Origin: Maricaulis sp.
GTDB lineage: Bacteria; Pseudomonadota; Alphaproteobacteria; Caulobacterales; Maricaulaceae
Reading direction: 5' to 3'
NCBI GenBank assembly: GCA_017643585.1
Contig: JAEPND010000006.1
Span: 62,001 to 126,000 of the forward strand
Length of the DNA stretch: 64,000 nucleotides
The position numbers and the translations under genes are program-made. The stretch's first letter is position 1. The number at the start of each line of letters is the position of its first letter. Of the stretch, positions 36,891 through 44,782 are shown one piece after another. A model generated the notes under the pieces. The model worked only from the letters and a program-made list of their open reading frames with translations, did not search any database and was not told the DNA's origin.

Positions 36891-37825
36891 GTTTCGCCTG
36901 CGTTCTGATTGCCACCAGCGCTGCCCAGGTGTTGCTGTCCGCGATCCGCGGCGAGCTGTTCCTGTTTCTCGCGTTCTGCATAGCGGGCCTGGTCTTCAGG
37001 CGAGCGCTTGTCATAACAATAGGGGCAGCAGGTCCCGGGGATGAAGTGCTCTGACTTCAGATCTTCCGGGCCCAGCGGTTCGCGGCAGGCGTGACACAGC
37101 GTGTAGCTGCCTTCCTCCAGCCCGTGCTTGACGGCGACACGACGGTCGAAGACGAAACACTCACCCTCCCACAGGCTCTCTTCCTGCGGCACGTCTTCGA
37201 GGTATTTCAGGATGCCGCCCTTGAGGTGATAGACCTCGTCAATGCCTTCCTGCTTGACGAAAGACGTCGATTTTTCGCACCGAATACCGCCTGTGCAATA
37301 CATCGCGATGCGGGCATTGGGACGACCTTGCTTGAACTTGCGGAACCAGTCCGGAAACTCACGGAAGGTCACGGTCTCAGGATTGATCGCGCCCTTGAAT
37401 TGGCCGATGCGGATCTCGTAATCGTTTCGCGTATCAATCGTGACGACATCGTCTGCCGAGATGAGGTCATTCCAGTCCTGCGGTTCCACATAGGTGCCAA
37501 CCAGGGCATTGGGGTCCACGCCCGGAATGCCCATGGTCACGATTTCCTTTTTCAGGCGGACCTTGAGGCGCAGGAAGGGTTGTTCACTGGCATGGCTTTC
37601 CTTGTGCTCGAGCGTGGCAAAACCCGGGATCGAGCGGATGAAGGCAAGCACATTGGCAATGCCTTCTGGCGTGCCGGCGATGGTGCCGTTGATACCTTCA
37701 CTCGCCAGCAACAGCGTCCCGCAAATCCCGTTCTCGACGCACACCGCCTTGATACGCGACTGGGTGTCGGCATCCGCATTCAGCGGGGCGAAATGATAGA
37801 GCGCGGCGACGCGATAGTGAGACAT
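36887..37825 (-). CDS. trhO: tRNA uridine-34 hydroxylase TrhO (rhodanese family, YceA/UPF0176)
   Basis: A 312-residue protein of the YceA family, which uses oxygen to hydroxylate U34 of certain tRNAs on the way to (m)cmo5U. The N-terminal acylphosphatase-like part includes [18 protein letters not shown]. The rhodanese domain has [19 protein letters not shown] and the active-site loop [11 protein letters not shown], with the conserved Cys. The C-terminal tail carries two CxxC pairs (CHAC and CCPYC), a likely zinc site found in the long form of the family, then a polar unstructured end. It is upstream of and coupled to the GST gene. Confidence 0.93.
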   Translation of the reverse strand: MSHYRVAALYHFAPLNADADTQSRIKAVCVENGICGTLLLASEGINGTIAGTPEGIANVLAFIRSIPGFATLEHKESHASEQPFLRLKVRLKKEIVTMGIPGVDPNALVGTYVEPQDWNDLISADDVVTIDTRNDYEIRIGQFKGAINPETVTFREFPDWFRKFKQGRPNARIAMYCTGGIRCEKSTSFVKQEGIDEVYHLKGGILKYLEDVPQEESLWEGECFVFDRRVAVKHGLEEGSYTLCHACREPLGPEDLKSEHFIPGTCCPYCYDKRSPEDQARYAEREKQEQLAADRGQQHLGSAGGNQNAGET

Positions 37826-37979
37826 GGTGATACCCTTTCGCCTGTCCTATAGACCTCGCCAGCCCGAGACTGAAGCCCGCCCTGCAGGGCAGATGGACGC
37901 AGCCGGCGACAGCTGATCCGAGCGCTGTGCCTTGGCTCGGGCGGCAAGTTACAGCATTGAGAGTTGCGGGCGGGGTCGA

Positions 37980-37996
37980 GTGTTATAGGTTAACAC
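37980..37996. promoter_or_regulatory. Zur-box-like palindrome before the ABC zinc-locus operon
   Basis: GTGTTATAGGTTAACAC, a 17-bp palindrome (GTGTTA-5-TAACAC) resembling the proteobacterial Zur operator (TGTTATaNTATAACA type). It ends 19 bp before the TTG start of the ABC ATPase gene, and a second, closer match lies at 41536-41558. Repression by Zur when zinc is plentiful is inferred. Confidence 0.65.
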
Positions 37997-38015
37997 CGAG
38001 CCTGGGGAGGTCCCT

Positions 38016-38720
38016 TTGACGACTGAGTTTGCAATTCAAATTGGCCAGCTTGAATTCGGCTGGAAGCCCGGGCAGACCTTGCTGGATATTGACCGGTTTG
38101 AACTCGCTGCCGGCGAGAGCGTATTCCTGGTCGGGCCGAGCGGGAGCGGCAAGAGCTCGCTGCTGGCCGTCATCGCCGGGATAGCGCCTGCCTCGGCCGG
38201 GGAAATCGCCATTCTGGGGCAGGACATGACGGCGCTGTCTCCGGCGCGTCGCGATGCGTTTCGTGCCGATAATCTCGGCGTGATTTTCCAGCTCTTCAAC
38301 CTGGTTCCCTATCTCAGCCCGCTGGACAATGTGATGCTGCCCTGTCGCTTTTCCAAGGCGCGCCGTGACCGGGCGACGCGCAATGGCAGTTTGCGCAGCG
38401 AGGCGGAACGCCTGCTCAATTCCCTTGGCCTGGATGCAGCCACGATTTCACGCGCCTCCACCGAGCTGAGCGTCGGCCAGCAGCAGCGAGTGGCTGCCGC
38501 GCGTGCCCTGATTGGTGCGCCGGGTCTGATTATCGCGGATGAGCCGACCTCGGCCCTGGATTCCAGCAGCCGCAACAATTTCATCGAATTGCTGCAAGGC
38601 GAATGCGAAGCGGCCAATTCGGCCCTGCTGTTTGTCAGTCATGACGAGGCGCTGGGGCGTTTCTTCGATCGCCATGTCGATCTCGCGGATATCAATCGGG
38701 CAGGGAGTGTCGTGGCATGA
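38016..38720 (+). CDS. ABC transporter ATPase, LolD/MacB type, of the zinc-starvation locus
   Basis: A 234-residue nucleotide-binding subunit beginning at TTG 38016 with GGGGAGG 5 bp upstream. Walker A is GPSGSGKSS (about 41-49), the Q-loop is in IFQLFNLVPYLSPLDNVMLP, the signature is ELSVGQQQRV, Walker B is LIIADEPTSALD, and the switch His is in FVSHD. The MacB/LolD subgroup works with FtsX-type permeases on envelope tasks rather than classical import. It pairs with the next gene (ATGA overlap). Location behind a Zur-like box and beside DUF3299/DUF2796 genes points to the ZrgABCDE-type zinc system. Confidence 0.88.
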   Translation: MTTEFAIQIGQLEFGWKPGQTLLDIDRFELAAGESVFLVGPSGSGKSSLLAVIAGIAPASAGEIAILGQDMTALSPARRDAFRADNLGVIFQLFNLVPYLSPLDNVMLPCRFSKARRDRATRNGSLRSEAERLLNSLGLDAATISRASTELSVGQQQRVAAARALIGAPGLIIADEPTSALDSSSRNNFIELLQGECEAANSALLFVSHDEALGRFFDRHVDLADINRAGSVVA

Positions 38721-39979
38721 ACGGTGCGATCTTCAATCTGGCCTACAAGAGTGTCACCAACCGCCTGTTCACCGTCGGACTGACTGTCCTGGCCATTGCC
38801 ATGAGCGTCACGCTCTTCCTCGGTGTAGACAAGATCCGGACCGGCGCGCGCGAGAGCTTCTCGACCACGATTTCCGGCACCGACCTGATTGTCGGCGCAC
38901 GGTCCGGCTCCATCAATCTGCTGCTGTATTCTGTGTTTCGTATTGGCGATCCGACCGGCGCGATGAGCTGGGAGAGTTATGAGCAGATCGCCGGTGCGTC
39001 CGGCGTCGAATGGGCCGTGCCGATCTCGCTGGGCGATAGTCATCGCGGCTATCGCGTCGTGGGCACCAACAACACTTATTTCGAGCGCTATCGATACGGG
39101 CGCGACCTGCCGCTGCAGTTTGCGGCCGGCGAAGCCTTTGCTGACGCCGAGGGCGTGGTGATCGGAGCGCAGGTGGCCAGCGATCTGGGCTATGAGATCG
39201 GTTCCGAAGTGTCCCTCTCGCACGGTATCGGTGAAGTCAGCTTTGCCGAACATGATGATCATCCACTGCTCGTGACCGGGATCCTGCGCCCGACCGGGAC
39301 ACCGGTGGATCGCAGCGTTCACGTCACCCTGGAAATCATCGACCGGATCCACGATGACGGGGCACACGATGACGATGGACATGAGGAGGATGGTCATGAA
39401 GACGCTGACCATCATCAACATGAGCCCGAACAGATCACCGCCGTCTTCATCGGCATGGAACAGCCGACACTGGTGCTGCGCCTGCAGCGCCAGGTGAACA
39501 CCTATCCCGAGGAAGCGCTGAGCGCGATCATCCCCGGGGTCGCCCTGATGCAATTGTGGGAAGTGGTCGGTGCCGGTGAGGCGGCCTTTGGTGCCATCTC
39601 GGCCTTTGTCATCCTGGTCGGACTGATTTCCATCGCCACCAGCCTGTCAGCCAGTCTGAATGAACGCCGGCGCGAGATGGCCATCCTGCGCGCGGTCGGC
39701 GCGAGACCCGGTCATGTCTTCACCCTGTTGATCAGTGAGGCGGCGGCGATCGCGGCAGCCGGGGCTTTTGCCGGAATTGTGCTCATAAATCTGGTGTTTG
39801 TGATGATAGCGGGGCTGGTCCAATCCCGTTACGGTCTTACTTTGGGCAGCGGCGGATTGAGTCCGACCGATATGGTCACGGGGGTTGTTGTTGTGACAGC
39901 AGGGGCGCTGATGGGCGTCCTGCCTGCACGGCGGGCCCTCAAGAATGCTTTGGCGGATGGTCTCACAATCAAATTGTGA
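38717..39979 (+). CDS. FtsX/MacB-type permease with His/Asp-rich loop
   Basis: A 420-residue inner-membrane permease. One helix lies near the N-terminus (about 16-40), then a MacB periplasmic core domain, then three helices (about 295-320, 340-370, 388-410), the standard FtsX layout. Residues about 208-240 form a His/Asp/Glu-rich insert (HDDGAHDDDGHEEDGHED followed by ADHHQHEPEQ), which looks able to bind zinc or a similar metal in the periplasm. This insert is the strongest protein-level sign that the transporter deals with metal. Start overlaps the ATPase stop. Confidence 0.88.
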   Translation: MNGAIFNLAYKSVTNRLFTVGLTVLAIAMSVTLFLGVDKIRTGARESFSTTISGTDLIVGARSGSINLLLYSVFRIGDPTGAMSWESYEQIAGASGVEWAVPISLGDSHRGYRVVGTNNTYFERYRYGRDLPLQFAAGEAFADAEGVVIGAQVASDLGYEIGSEVSLSHGIGEVSFAEHDDHPLLVTGILRPTGTPVDRSVHVTLEIIDRIHDDGAHDDDGHEEDGHEDADHHQHEPEQITAVFIGMEQPTLVLRLQRQVNTYPEEALSAIIPGVALMQLWEVVGAGEAAFGAISAFVILVGLISIATSLSASLNERRREMAILRAVGARPGHVFTLLISEAAAIAAAGAFAGIVLINLVFVMIAGLVQSRYGLTLGSGGLSPTDMVTGVVVVTAGALMGVLPARRALKNALADGLTIKL

Positions 39980-39998
39980 GGACCGGGGAGTTGTGAAG

Positions 39999-40622
39999 AT
40001 GACAGTGCGGAACTGGTTGCTCGTGACGGGACTGGTCGTTGGCCTGGCCGCATGTGGTGGAGAACCGACGGACGTCGCCGAAACGCAGACCGGCGCCGAG
40101 GCACCCGAAACCGATGTCGCCGAGACCGCGGCTGCCGAGACGGGCGAGGAGGCGCGCTATCCCGTGCCGGACGCCCCCGAAGGTGTGCTGACGATCAACT
40201 GGGACGACCTTCTGCCGGAAGGCGAGCTGGAGCGTATCCAGGAAATCTTCGAGCGCACCGGACTGGATTCCGGCATTGACCATTTTGGTGGCCAGATGAC
40301 GCAGATCGGCACGTTCAATGTTGAAAACGAGCTGATTGGCGAAACCATTCGCATGCCGGGCTTCATCCTGCCGCTCGACTTCCAGGAAGGCGGAGAGATC
40401 GGCGAGTTTCTGCTGGTGCCGTATTTCGGAGCCTGTGTGCACACGCCGCCGCCACCGCCGAACCAGATCGTCTATGTCACGCTGCAAGAGCCCATCGTGG
40501 TTGAGCGCATGTGGGACCCGGTCTGGGTGACCGGCGTTCTGTCCGCAGATCGTCACATGAACGAGTTGGGCAATGCGGCCTATACCCTGTCGCTGATCGC
40601 CCACGAGCCCTACGAATACTGA
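39999..40622 (+). CDS. DUF3299 lipoprotein (first copy)
   Basis: A 207-residue lipoprotein from the ATG at 39999, which has GGGGAG upstream. The signal MTVRNWLLVTGLVVGLAACGG has its lipobox Cys19, followed by an Ala/Glu/Thr-rich linker and then the DUF3299 domain from about 60 (LTINWDDLLPEGELERI, IRMPGFILPLDFQ, FLLVPYFGACVHTPPPPPNQ). The Cys-Val-His-Pro-Pro motif may bind a metal. DUF3299 genes commonly accompany DUF2796 and ABC genes in Zur-controlled loci. The stop overlaps the PadR gene start by one base (TGATG). Confidence 0.85.
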   Translation: MTVRNWLLVTGLVVGLAACGGEPTDVAETQTGAEAPETDVAETAAAETGEEARYPVPDAPEGVLTINWDDLLPEGELERIQEIFERTGLDSGIDHFGGQMTQIGTFNVENELIGETIRMPGFILPLDFQEGGEIGEFLLVPYFGACVHTPPPPPNQIVYVTLQEPIVVERMWDPVWVTGVLSADRHMNELGNAAYTLSLIAHEPYEY

Positions 40623-41131
40623 TGGTCGCCCCCAAGCCGGCGGATCAACTCACGGAGATGGAGGGGCTTGTCCTGGCGCTGTTGCACCGGGATGGTCCGC
40701 TGACGGCCTACGAGATCAAGGAAGTCTTCCGCAAATCGCCCTCGGCCTTCTGGTCAGGCAGCGCAGGGGCCGTCTATCCCCTTGTCAAGCGATTGGAAAA
40801 GCGGGACATCCTGTCTTCCACCGATGTCAGTGAAACGCGCCGGCCACGGCGCGAATTCACCCTGACCGAGCGCGGTGAACAGCTGATGCTGGCCTGGTTG
40901 AGCGATGTCGAGCGGGCGGTGGATCCCGGCTATGACCCGTTGCGGACCCGCATGCAGTTTGCCGGAATGCTTGAGGACCAGCAGCGCGAAGCGCTGTTTG
41001 ACGCGATCGCCGATCGTATTCCGTCGCCGGCGTCACCCGCGCCGGGTGTCGGCACCGAGGACTTGCACCGGCTGTGGCTGGAGGCCCGGCGGGACTGGTT
41101 CAGTCGGTTCCGTGCGATATTCCGGCGCTAG
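40622..41131 (+). CDS. PadR family transcriptional regulator
   Basis: A 169-residue regulator started at ATG 40622, overlapping the DUF3299 stop; the open frame extends upstream but inside DUF3299. The N-terminal winged helix shows LTEMEGLVLALLHRDGPLTAYEIKEVF and GAVYPLVKRLEKRDIL, the PadR signature, then RREFTLTERGEQLML. The C-terminal PadR helical region (about 95-169) mediates dimers. PadR proteins usually repress near-by genes in response to small molecules. Its link to a zinc operon is unusual. It converges with the MerC-like gene, stops overlapping by 4 bp. Confidence 0.88.
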   Translation: MVAPKPADQLTEMEGLVLALLHRDGPLTAYEIKEVFRKSPSAFWSGSAGAVYPLVKRLEKRDILSSTDVSETRRPRREFTLTERGEQLMLAWLSDVERAVDPGYDPLRTRMQFAGMLEDQQREALFDAIADRIPSPASPAPGVGTEDLHRLWLEARRDWFSRFRAIFRR

Positions 41132-41493
41132 TGGCCGACGTGGCGATGCCGCGTGCGCATCCAGGAGGCCAGGTGAGCGGAGGCCAGGGTCAGGGCGCCA
41201 ATGCTGGTGACGATACGCTCCTGCATCTCGCTCATCTCGATCAGGGCGCCGGCAAACAACAGCGACAGTCCAATCCCGGCCACCAGGTAAATCAGCGGCT
41301 TGCTGCGGATGCTTGGCCAGCCGCCTGCGGCGACCAACGTCACGACCAGGGCGCCGATGGCGAGCAGCAGGTGCACGCGCTCATCCTCCATCCAGACGAG
41401 GGCCGGGCTGAATGCAATCAGCACCGGCAGACCCAGGCAATGGACCAGGCAGAGTGCAGACAGGCCGATACCGGCAGCGTCGCTTGAGCGCAT
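41128..41493 (-). CDS. MerC-like four-helix membrane protein
   Basis: A 121-residue MerC-family protein from the ATG at 41493, which has GGAGAA 8 bp before it; an ATG at 41505 has none. Four membrane segments are at about 6-30, 35-55, 64-84 and 92-112. The first contains ALCLVHCLGLP, the Cys-x-x-x-Cys-like pair that in MerC binds Hg(II); here it reads C-L-V-H-C. The C-terminus is His/Arg-rich (MRTRHRHVGH). No merA, merT or merR is present, and it shares a Zur-like operator region with the divergent DUF2796 gene, so zinc is the more likely metal. Confidence 0.75.
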   Translation of the reverse strand: MRSSDAAGIGLSALCLVHCLGLPVLIAFSPALVWMEDERVHLLLAIGALVVTLVAAGGWPSIRSKPLIYLVAGIGLSLLFAGALIEMSEMQERIVTSIGALTLASAHLASWMRTRHRHVGH

Positions 41494-41535
41494 GAGATTC
41501 TCCATTGCGGACTGATGAGGTCGAGGCTTGCGAGG

Positions 41536-41558
41536 AAAGTGTTATATGATAACATTTT
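41536..41558. promoter_or_regulatory. Zur-box-like palindrome between MerC-like and DUF2796 genes
   Basis: AAGTGTTATATGATAACATTTTT: TGTTAT-ATG-ATAACA with AA(A/G) and TTT flanks, very close to the proteobacterial Zur consensus (GAAATGTTATANTATAACATTTC). It lies 43 bp left of nothing but intergenic sequence and between two divergent starts (41493 and 41596), so it could control both genes. Confidence 0.75.
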
Positions 41559-41595
41559 TGTACTCAGCAAGGGCTTTGAGCAACAGGATTTCACC

Positions 41596-42078
41596 ATGAT
41601 CGCAATTTTCGTCAGTGCCGCATCGCTCCTCGCCAGCGCCCAGGGGCATGCGCATGTGCACGGCCATGCCGAGCTCGCGCTCGCTCTGGATGCGCAAGGC
41701 GGTCTGTATGTCGAGTTCGCCACACCGATGGACAATGTCTACGGTTTCGAGCGCGAACCCCGCACCGATGCCGAGCGGGCCCATGTCGACCAGGTGAACG
41801 CCACCTTGACCGATGCCTCGGCCTGGCTGGATTTGGGGCGCGCGGAATGCACGTTCGAGCCGGGCGAGATCGAGACGGAAAGCGATCATGGCCATGGCAA
41901 TCTGCGGGTGACCCTGACAGCGAGCTGTGAGGACGCGGATCGCATGAATGTGAACCTGGAAAATCTGTTTACGCACTTCGCCGGGTTGGAAGAGGTCGAT
42001 CTCGTTGTATTGTCTCCTACTCAACAACAAGGTTTCGAGCTCAGCCCGTCCAGCCCCTCGGTGAGGATCGGCCGCTAG
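41596..42078 (+). CDS. DUF2796 periplasmic zinc-binding-type protein (ZrgA-like)
   Basis: A 160-residue exported protein from ATG 41596 (AGGA upstream); the open frame extends further 5' across the Zur-like box and is rejected. The signal MIAIFVSAASLLASAQG is followed immediately by HAHVHGHAELALAL, the His-rich N-terminus typical of DUF2796, and ESDHGHGNLRVTL later adds more His. In Vibrio the related ZrgA is a Zur-controlled periplasmic zinc-binding protein. The sequence supports metal binding; uptake function is by family and context. It is followed by a 14-bp palindrome and a second DUF3299 gene. Confidence 0.85.
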   Translation: MIAIFVSAASLLASAQGHAHVHGHAELALALDAQGGLYVEFATPMDNVYGFEREPRTDAERAHVDQVNATLTDASAWLDLGRAECTFEPGEIETESDHGHGNLRVTLTASCEDADRMNVNLENLFTHFAGLEEVDLVVLSPTQQQGFELSPSSPSVRIGR

Positions 42079-42080
42079 TT

Positions 42081-42094
42081 CGAACCCGGGTTCG
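42081..42094. other. Perfect 14-bp palindrome CGAACCCGGGTTCG
   Basis: It lies between the DUF2796 stop and the second DUF3299 start. It has no T tail, so it is not a standard terminator; it may be an mRNA processing or partial stop structure. Confidence 0.4.
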
Positions 42095-42112
42095 GGTCGG
42101 AAGGTCGATTGC

Positions 42113-42652
42113 ATGCTCCTATCGCGCGTACTTGCCGTGTTCAGCGCCGTTGCGCTGACGCTTTCTTCCAGTTCGATCGTGTTCGGCCAGGATGAATCCG
42201 ACGCCGCGGCCGGGCCGTTGACCATCAACTGGGATGATCTCTTGCCCGATGGCGAGATGGAAGAGCTGGCGCGTCTCTACGCGCTGTCGACGGCAGCCAC
42301 CAATGTCGATCATTTCGGGGCCCAGAGCGAGCAGATCGGCACGTTCAACGTGGTCGAGGAATTGATCGGTGAAACAGTGCGCTTGCCCGGCTTCGTGCTG
42401 CCGCTGGATGCGCAGATCGCCGGCGAGGTGACCGAGTTTCTCTTTGTGCCATATGTCGGCGCCTGTGTGCACATGCCGCCGCCACCGCCCAACCAGATCG
42501 TCTATGTGCTGGCCGACCGGCCGATCATGATCGAGCGCATCTGGGAACCGATCTGGGCCATCGGCCTGTTGACCTCCGACCAGACCCACAGCGGCCTGGG
42601 CAGCACCGCCTACACACTCGAACTCACCGAAGTTGAGTCTTACGAGTATTGA
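42113..42652 (+). CDS. DUF3299 exported protein (second copy)
   Basis: A 179-residue paralogue of the DUF3299 lipoprotein at 39999, here with a plain Sec signal (MLLSRVLAVFSAVALTLSSSSIVFGQ) instead of a lipobox. The domain has LTINWDDLLPDGEMEEL, VRLPGFVLPLDAQ, FLFVPYVGACVHMPPPPPNQ and a matching SYEY end. Both copies preserve the Cys-Val-His-x-Pro motif. GGAAGG precedes the start. It probably forms an operon with the DUF2796 gene. One lipid-anchored and one soluble version may work in different envelope sites. Confidence 0.85.
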   Translation: MLLSRVLAVFSAVALTLSSSSIVFGQDESDAAAGPLTINWDDLLPDGEMEELARLYALSTAATNVDHFGAQSEQIGTFNVVEELIGETVRLPGFVLPLDAQIAGEVTEFLFVPYVGACVHMPPPPPNQIVYVLADRPIMIERIWEPIWAIGLLTSDQTHSGLGSTAYTLELTEVESYEY

Positions 42653-42715
42653 GGATCAAATGCGGGCGAGGGGGCTGTTGACCCAGTTCTAGAGGCCGGT
42701 CCGGGCAGGGTGAAT

Positions 42716-42770
42716 GGTGTGTGTCGCTGATTGACCCGGTGCCTTGCTTGAAAATTGGTGCGTGTCCCCA
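42716..42770. repeat. Two end motifs of the GTGTGTGTCCC repeat family
   Basis: GGTGTGTGTCGCTG (42716-42729) and GGTGCGTGTCCCCA (42757-42770) match the right ends of the repeat at 43548-43661 and lie just left of an orphan gene. No full element is present. The rest of 42653-42828 holds no gene. Confidence 0.55.
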
Positions 42771-42828
42771 TTTTTCCTCGCGTTTTTTACACACTCAAGC
42801 CGAAGTTCCTCTGACATTGCCCAGAATA

Positions 42829-43389
42829 TTATTCTCGAGCTAGTGCCCCCTCATTCAACCGAATGCCATCAGGGACTCGGACTTTGCATCCGACTGCATC
42901 GTACACTGCCAGGATTTGCAGACGTTGGTCGGGGCCCAGATAGGTCAGTATCACGTCGGCTAAGGTCGCATCATCGCTGACAGCGATCCGATCAAGAAAT
43001 TCGTGCTCTTCTCCGCTGACTGGGTACACCCGATAGATGGATAGTCCCTCGAGATATCTGGTGTCCGGGTCTACATGAAAGATCTGAAGGCTACCCTGGA
43101 ATAGAGCCGCCGACTCTGGGGCGGGATCCTGCATAACAGTGCCATCCGCGGCGACGTCGCACAAAATGCGATCATCACACCATGCCATCAATTGCGCACG
43201 GTCAAAGCCCGCTAATTGCACAGAAAGCGTCATCCGGTCAGCATCGAATATGTAGACTCTACCAGTAAATCGGCCTTCCAGGCGTGTCATTGATCCGCAA
43301 CGTTGGTCAGACGGACCCAGATCGCTCGACGCGGCACAAGCCGACAGAATCGTCGTCATTGCCAAGATGGTGCTTTTTAGAGGTGTCAT
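42829..43389 (-). CDS. Orphan lipoprotein of the accessory region
   Basis: A 186-residue protein from the ATG at 43389; eight upstream codons of the open frame are probably not used. The signal MTPLKSTILAMTTILSACAASS contains a good lipobox (LSAC). The mature part is acidic with four further cysteines (for example WCDDRILCDV). No known domain. GC and codon use look lower than in the flanking core genes, suggesting transfer. A GTGTGTGTC motif pair lies just beyond its 3' end. Confidence 0.5.
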   Translation of the reverse strand: MTPLKSTILAMTTILSACAASSDLGPSDQRCGSMTRLEGRFTGRVYIFDADRMTLSVQLAGFDRAQLMAWCDDRILCDVAADGTVMQDPAPESAALFQGSLQIFHVDPDTRYLEGLSIYRVYPVSGEEHEFLDRIAVSDDATLADVILTYLGPDQRLQILAVYDAVGCKVRVPDGIRLNEGALARE

Positions 43390-43547
43390 ACTACATCTGC
43401 CACGGCCAAGCATAACTTGGCTGCGTTCCCTCCGGCAATATACCGTTCTGCACTGCCCAATCAGTCGCAGGCACGTCGGTATGGTTAAACTCGAACCGTC
43501 TCTATCCGCTTAAGTCCCTAGGGCTGTCGTCTGGATAGGCGAAAAAA

Positions 43548-43661
43548 CAGGGACACACACCATCTATCCCATGTTTCTCCGACGAGCGTCGTTGCCGCTG
43601 TAGGCAGCCTGTGTTGCGACCTGGCTGCCAGGTCTAAAAAGCGTGTGTGTTCCTGTTTATT
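43548..43661. mobile_element. MITE-like repeat, copy 1
   Basis: About 114 bp bounded by inverted ends CAGGGACACACACC and GTGTGTGTTCCTG. It matches the second copy at 47818-47931 with only about five differences. Internal sequence includes TATCCCATGTTTCTCCGACG and TGTAGGCAGCCTGTGTTGCG. There is no ORF, so any movement must use a transposase elsewhere. Confidence 0.8.
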
Positions 43662-43663
43662 CT

Positions 43664-44080
43664 CTATTCTGACAGCGCCTTCGAAATGTCGTTCTTAGCT
43701 GCTGACGACGCGGAACCAGATAAACGAAAAGGCGCAAAATACCTCCTTGTTGCCTCGTCCACGCCGATCCTTAAAATCGCACGCTCAACGCCTTTGTGCG
43801 ATTTCAACAAGTCCAAAAATCTCTCTAGATAGCTTTTGAAAATCGGACTTGTGTTTTCAAGATACCAAGCCTTCTCACCCTTCAGCGCCGGATGCCCAAA
43901 ACTTGTTTCACCGTCAAACACTTTGGCAAGCTCCAGACCAATCTCGGTAGAATGCAAATCGAAAATTACATCAGGATCTGAGGCTTCTTCTTTTGACCTG
44001 ATAAGGAAAAGAACGAGACCATATATCTCCTTGTCATCTTGGTATCTAATTTCGTTGCGTTCTGCTGATATACGAAACAT
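43664..44080 (-). CDS. Orphan hypothetical protein
   Basis: A 138-residue protein from ATG 44080, which has GAGAGAGGG upstream on its strand; an earlier in-frame start at 44104 is less likely. It is mixed alpha/beta, with RFLDLLKSHKGVERAILRIGVDEA and DVIFDLHSTEIGLELAKVFDG (in parts), and has no signal or membrane segment. No family recognised. Its stop lies only about 3 bp from the end of the MITE-like repeat, and base composition is lower in GC than core genes. Confidence 0.5.
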   Translation of the reverse strand: MFRISAERNEIRYQDDKEIYGLVLFLIRSKEEASDPDVIFDLHSTEIGLELAKVFDGETSFGHPALKGEKAWYLENTSPIFKSYLERFLDLLKSHKGVERAILRIGVDEATRRYFAPFRLSGSASSAAKNDISKALSE

Positions 44081-44126
44081 TCCAACCCTCTCTCCACGCC
44101 TCACCCTCTGAAAAACGGGTGAAAAA

Positions 44127-44140
44127 CGGAGACACGTACC
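44127..44140. repeat. Degenerate end motif CGGAGACACGTACC
   Basis: A diverged relative of the CAGGGACACACACC end, between two orphan genes. Weak on its own but consistent with the other copies in this region. Confidence 0.35.
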
Positions 44141-44229
44141 GGTGTTTTCTCCGGATTCAGCCTTGGCCGTCCGGGCTTGCCGGGGCGCAGGTCCGTTTTT
44201 CCTGGTTTTCCTACTCGCTCAACCCGCGT

Positions 44230-44655
44230 TTAATCCGACATCACCCCCGGGGGCGCTAGTCGCTCAACGAGGACCTCTGCATCGAATGTATAAACGACCC
44301 ACTCGAAATCGCTTGTTCTGGAGCCCGAAATCCATATGGCGGCGTTGCCGTTATCGTGAACAAACTCCAGATTTAGATCGTGGACCCCCCAGTTGGTCAG
44401 GCGCGCTACAGGGACATCGAGCAGGCGGTCATCCAGGCGAACTTGAAAGTCCGAAATGGAACCCAGAGCGTAGCAGCTTTCTCGAGCAATATTGACGATT
44501 ATCTCTACGCTGGACAACTCGTAGCTGGGGGCGAACTTGTAGGAATATTCACTCGGATAGCATCTCGCTAAGTCGTTCGCCATCGACGAGGTACTTGCCG
44601 TCAATGCTGTAGCACACGCCAAAAAAGCTGAAATCAAATAGGAAGCTTTGCTCAT
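44230..44655 (-). CDS. Small exported orphan protein
   Basis: A 141-residue protein when started at ATG 44655 with GGGG upstream. It then has a normal signal (SYLISAFLACATALTASTSSMA), whereas the longer open frame to 44844 has no sense at its N-terminus. The mature part contains three cysteines and a beta-rich look (VEIIVNIARESCYALGS, NAAIWISGSRTSDFEWVVYT in parts). No family recognised. Confidence 0.5.
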   Translation of the reverse strand: MSKASYLISAFLACATALTASTSSMANDLARCYPSEYSYKFAPSYELSSVEIIVNIARESCYALGSISDFQVRLDDRLLDVPVARLTNWGVHDLNLEFVHDNGNAAIWISGSRTSDFEWVVYTFDAEVLVERLAPPGVMSD

Positions 44656-44762
44656 ACTGTTGAACCCCAATATCAAAAATCCGGGGCACCCCATTTTCCA
44701 GTGAAAATATTGATCATTGCACCGCCGACCGCATAAAGCACTGGCCGGATCGGTCCTTACTT

Positions 44763-44776
44763 GGTGTGTGTCGTTG
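44763..44776. repeat. End motif GGTGTGTGTCGTTG
   Basis: Another copy of the GTGTGTGTC end, just beyond the 3' end of the next minus-strand orphan gene, as seen at 42716 and 43642. Confidence 0.5.
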
Positions 44777-44782
44777 ATTTTT

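Noticed and set aside
41128-41505. Mercury-resistance interpretation of the MerC-like gene
   Set aside because: No merR, merT, merP or merA nearby, and a Zur-like box is shared with a DUF2796 gene.
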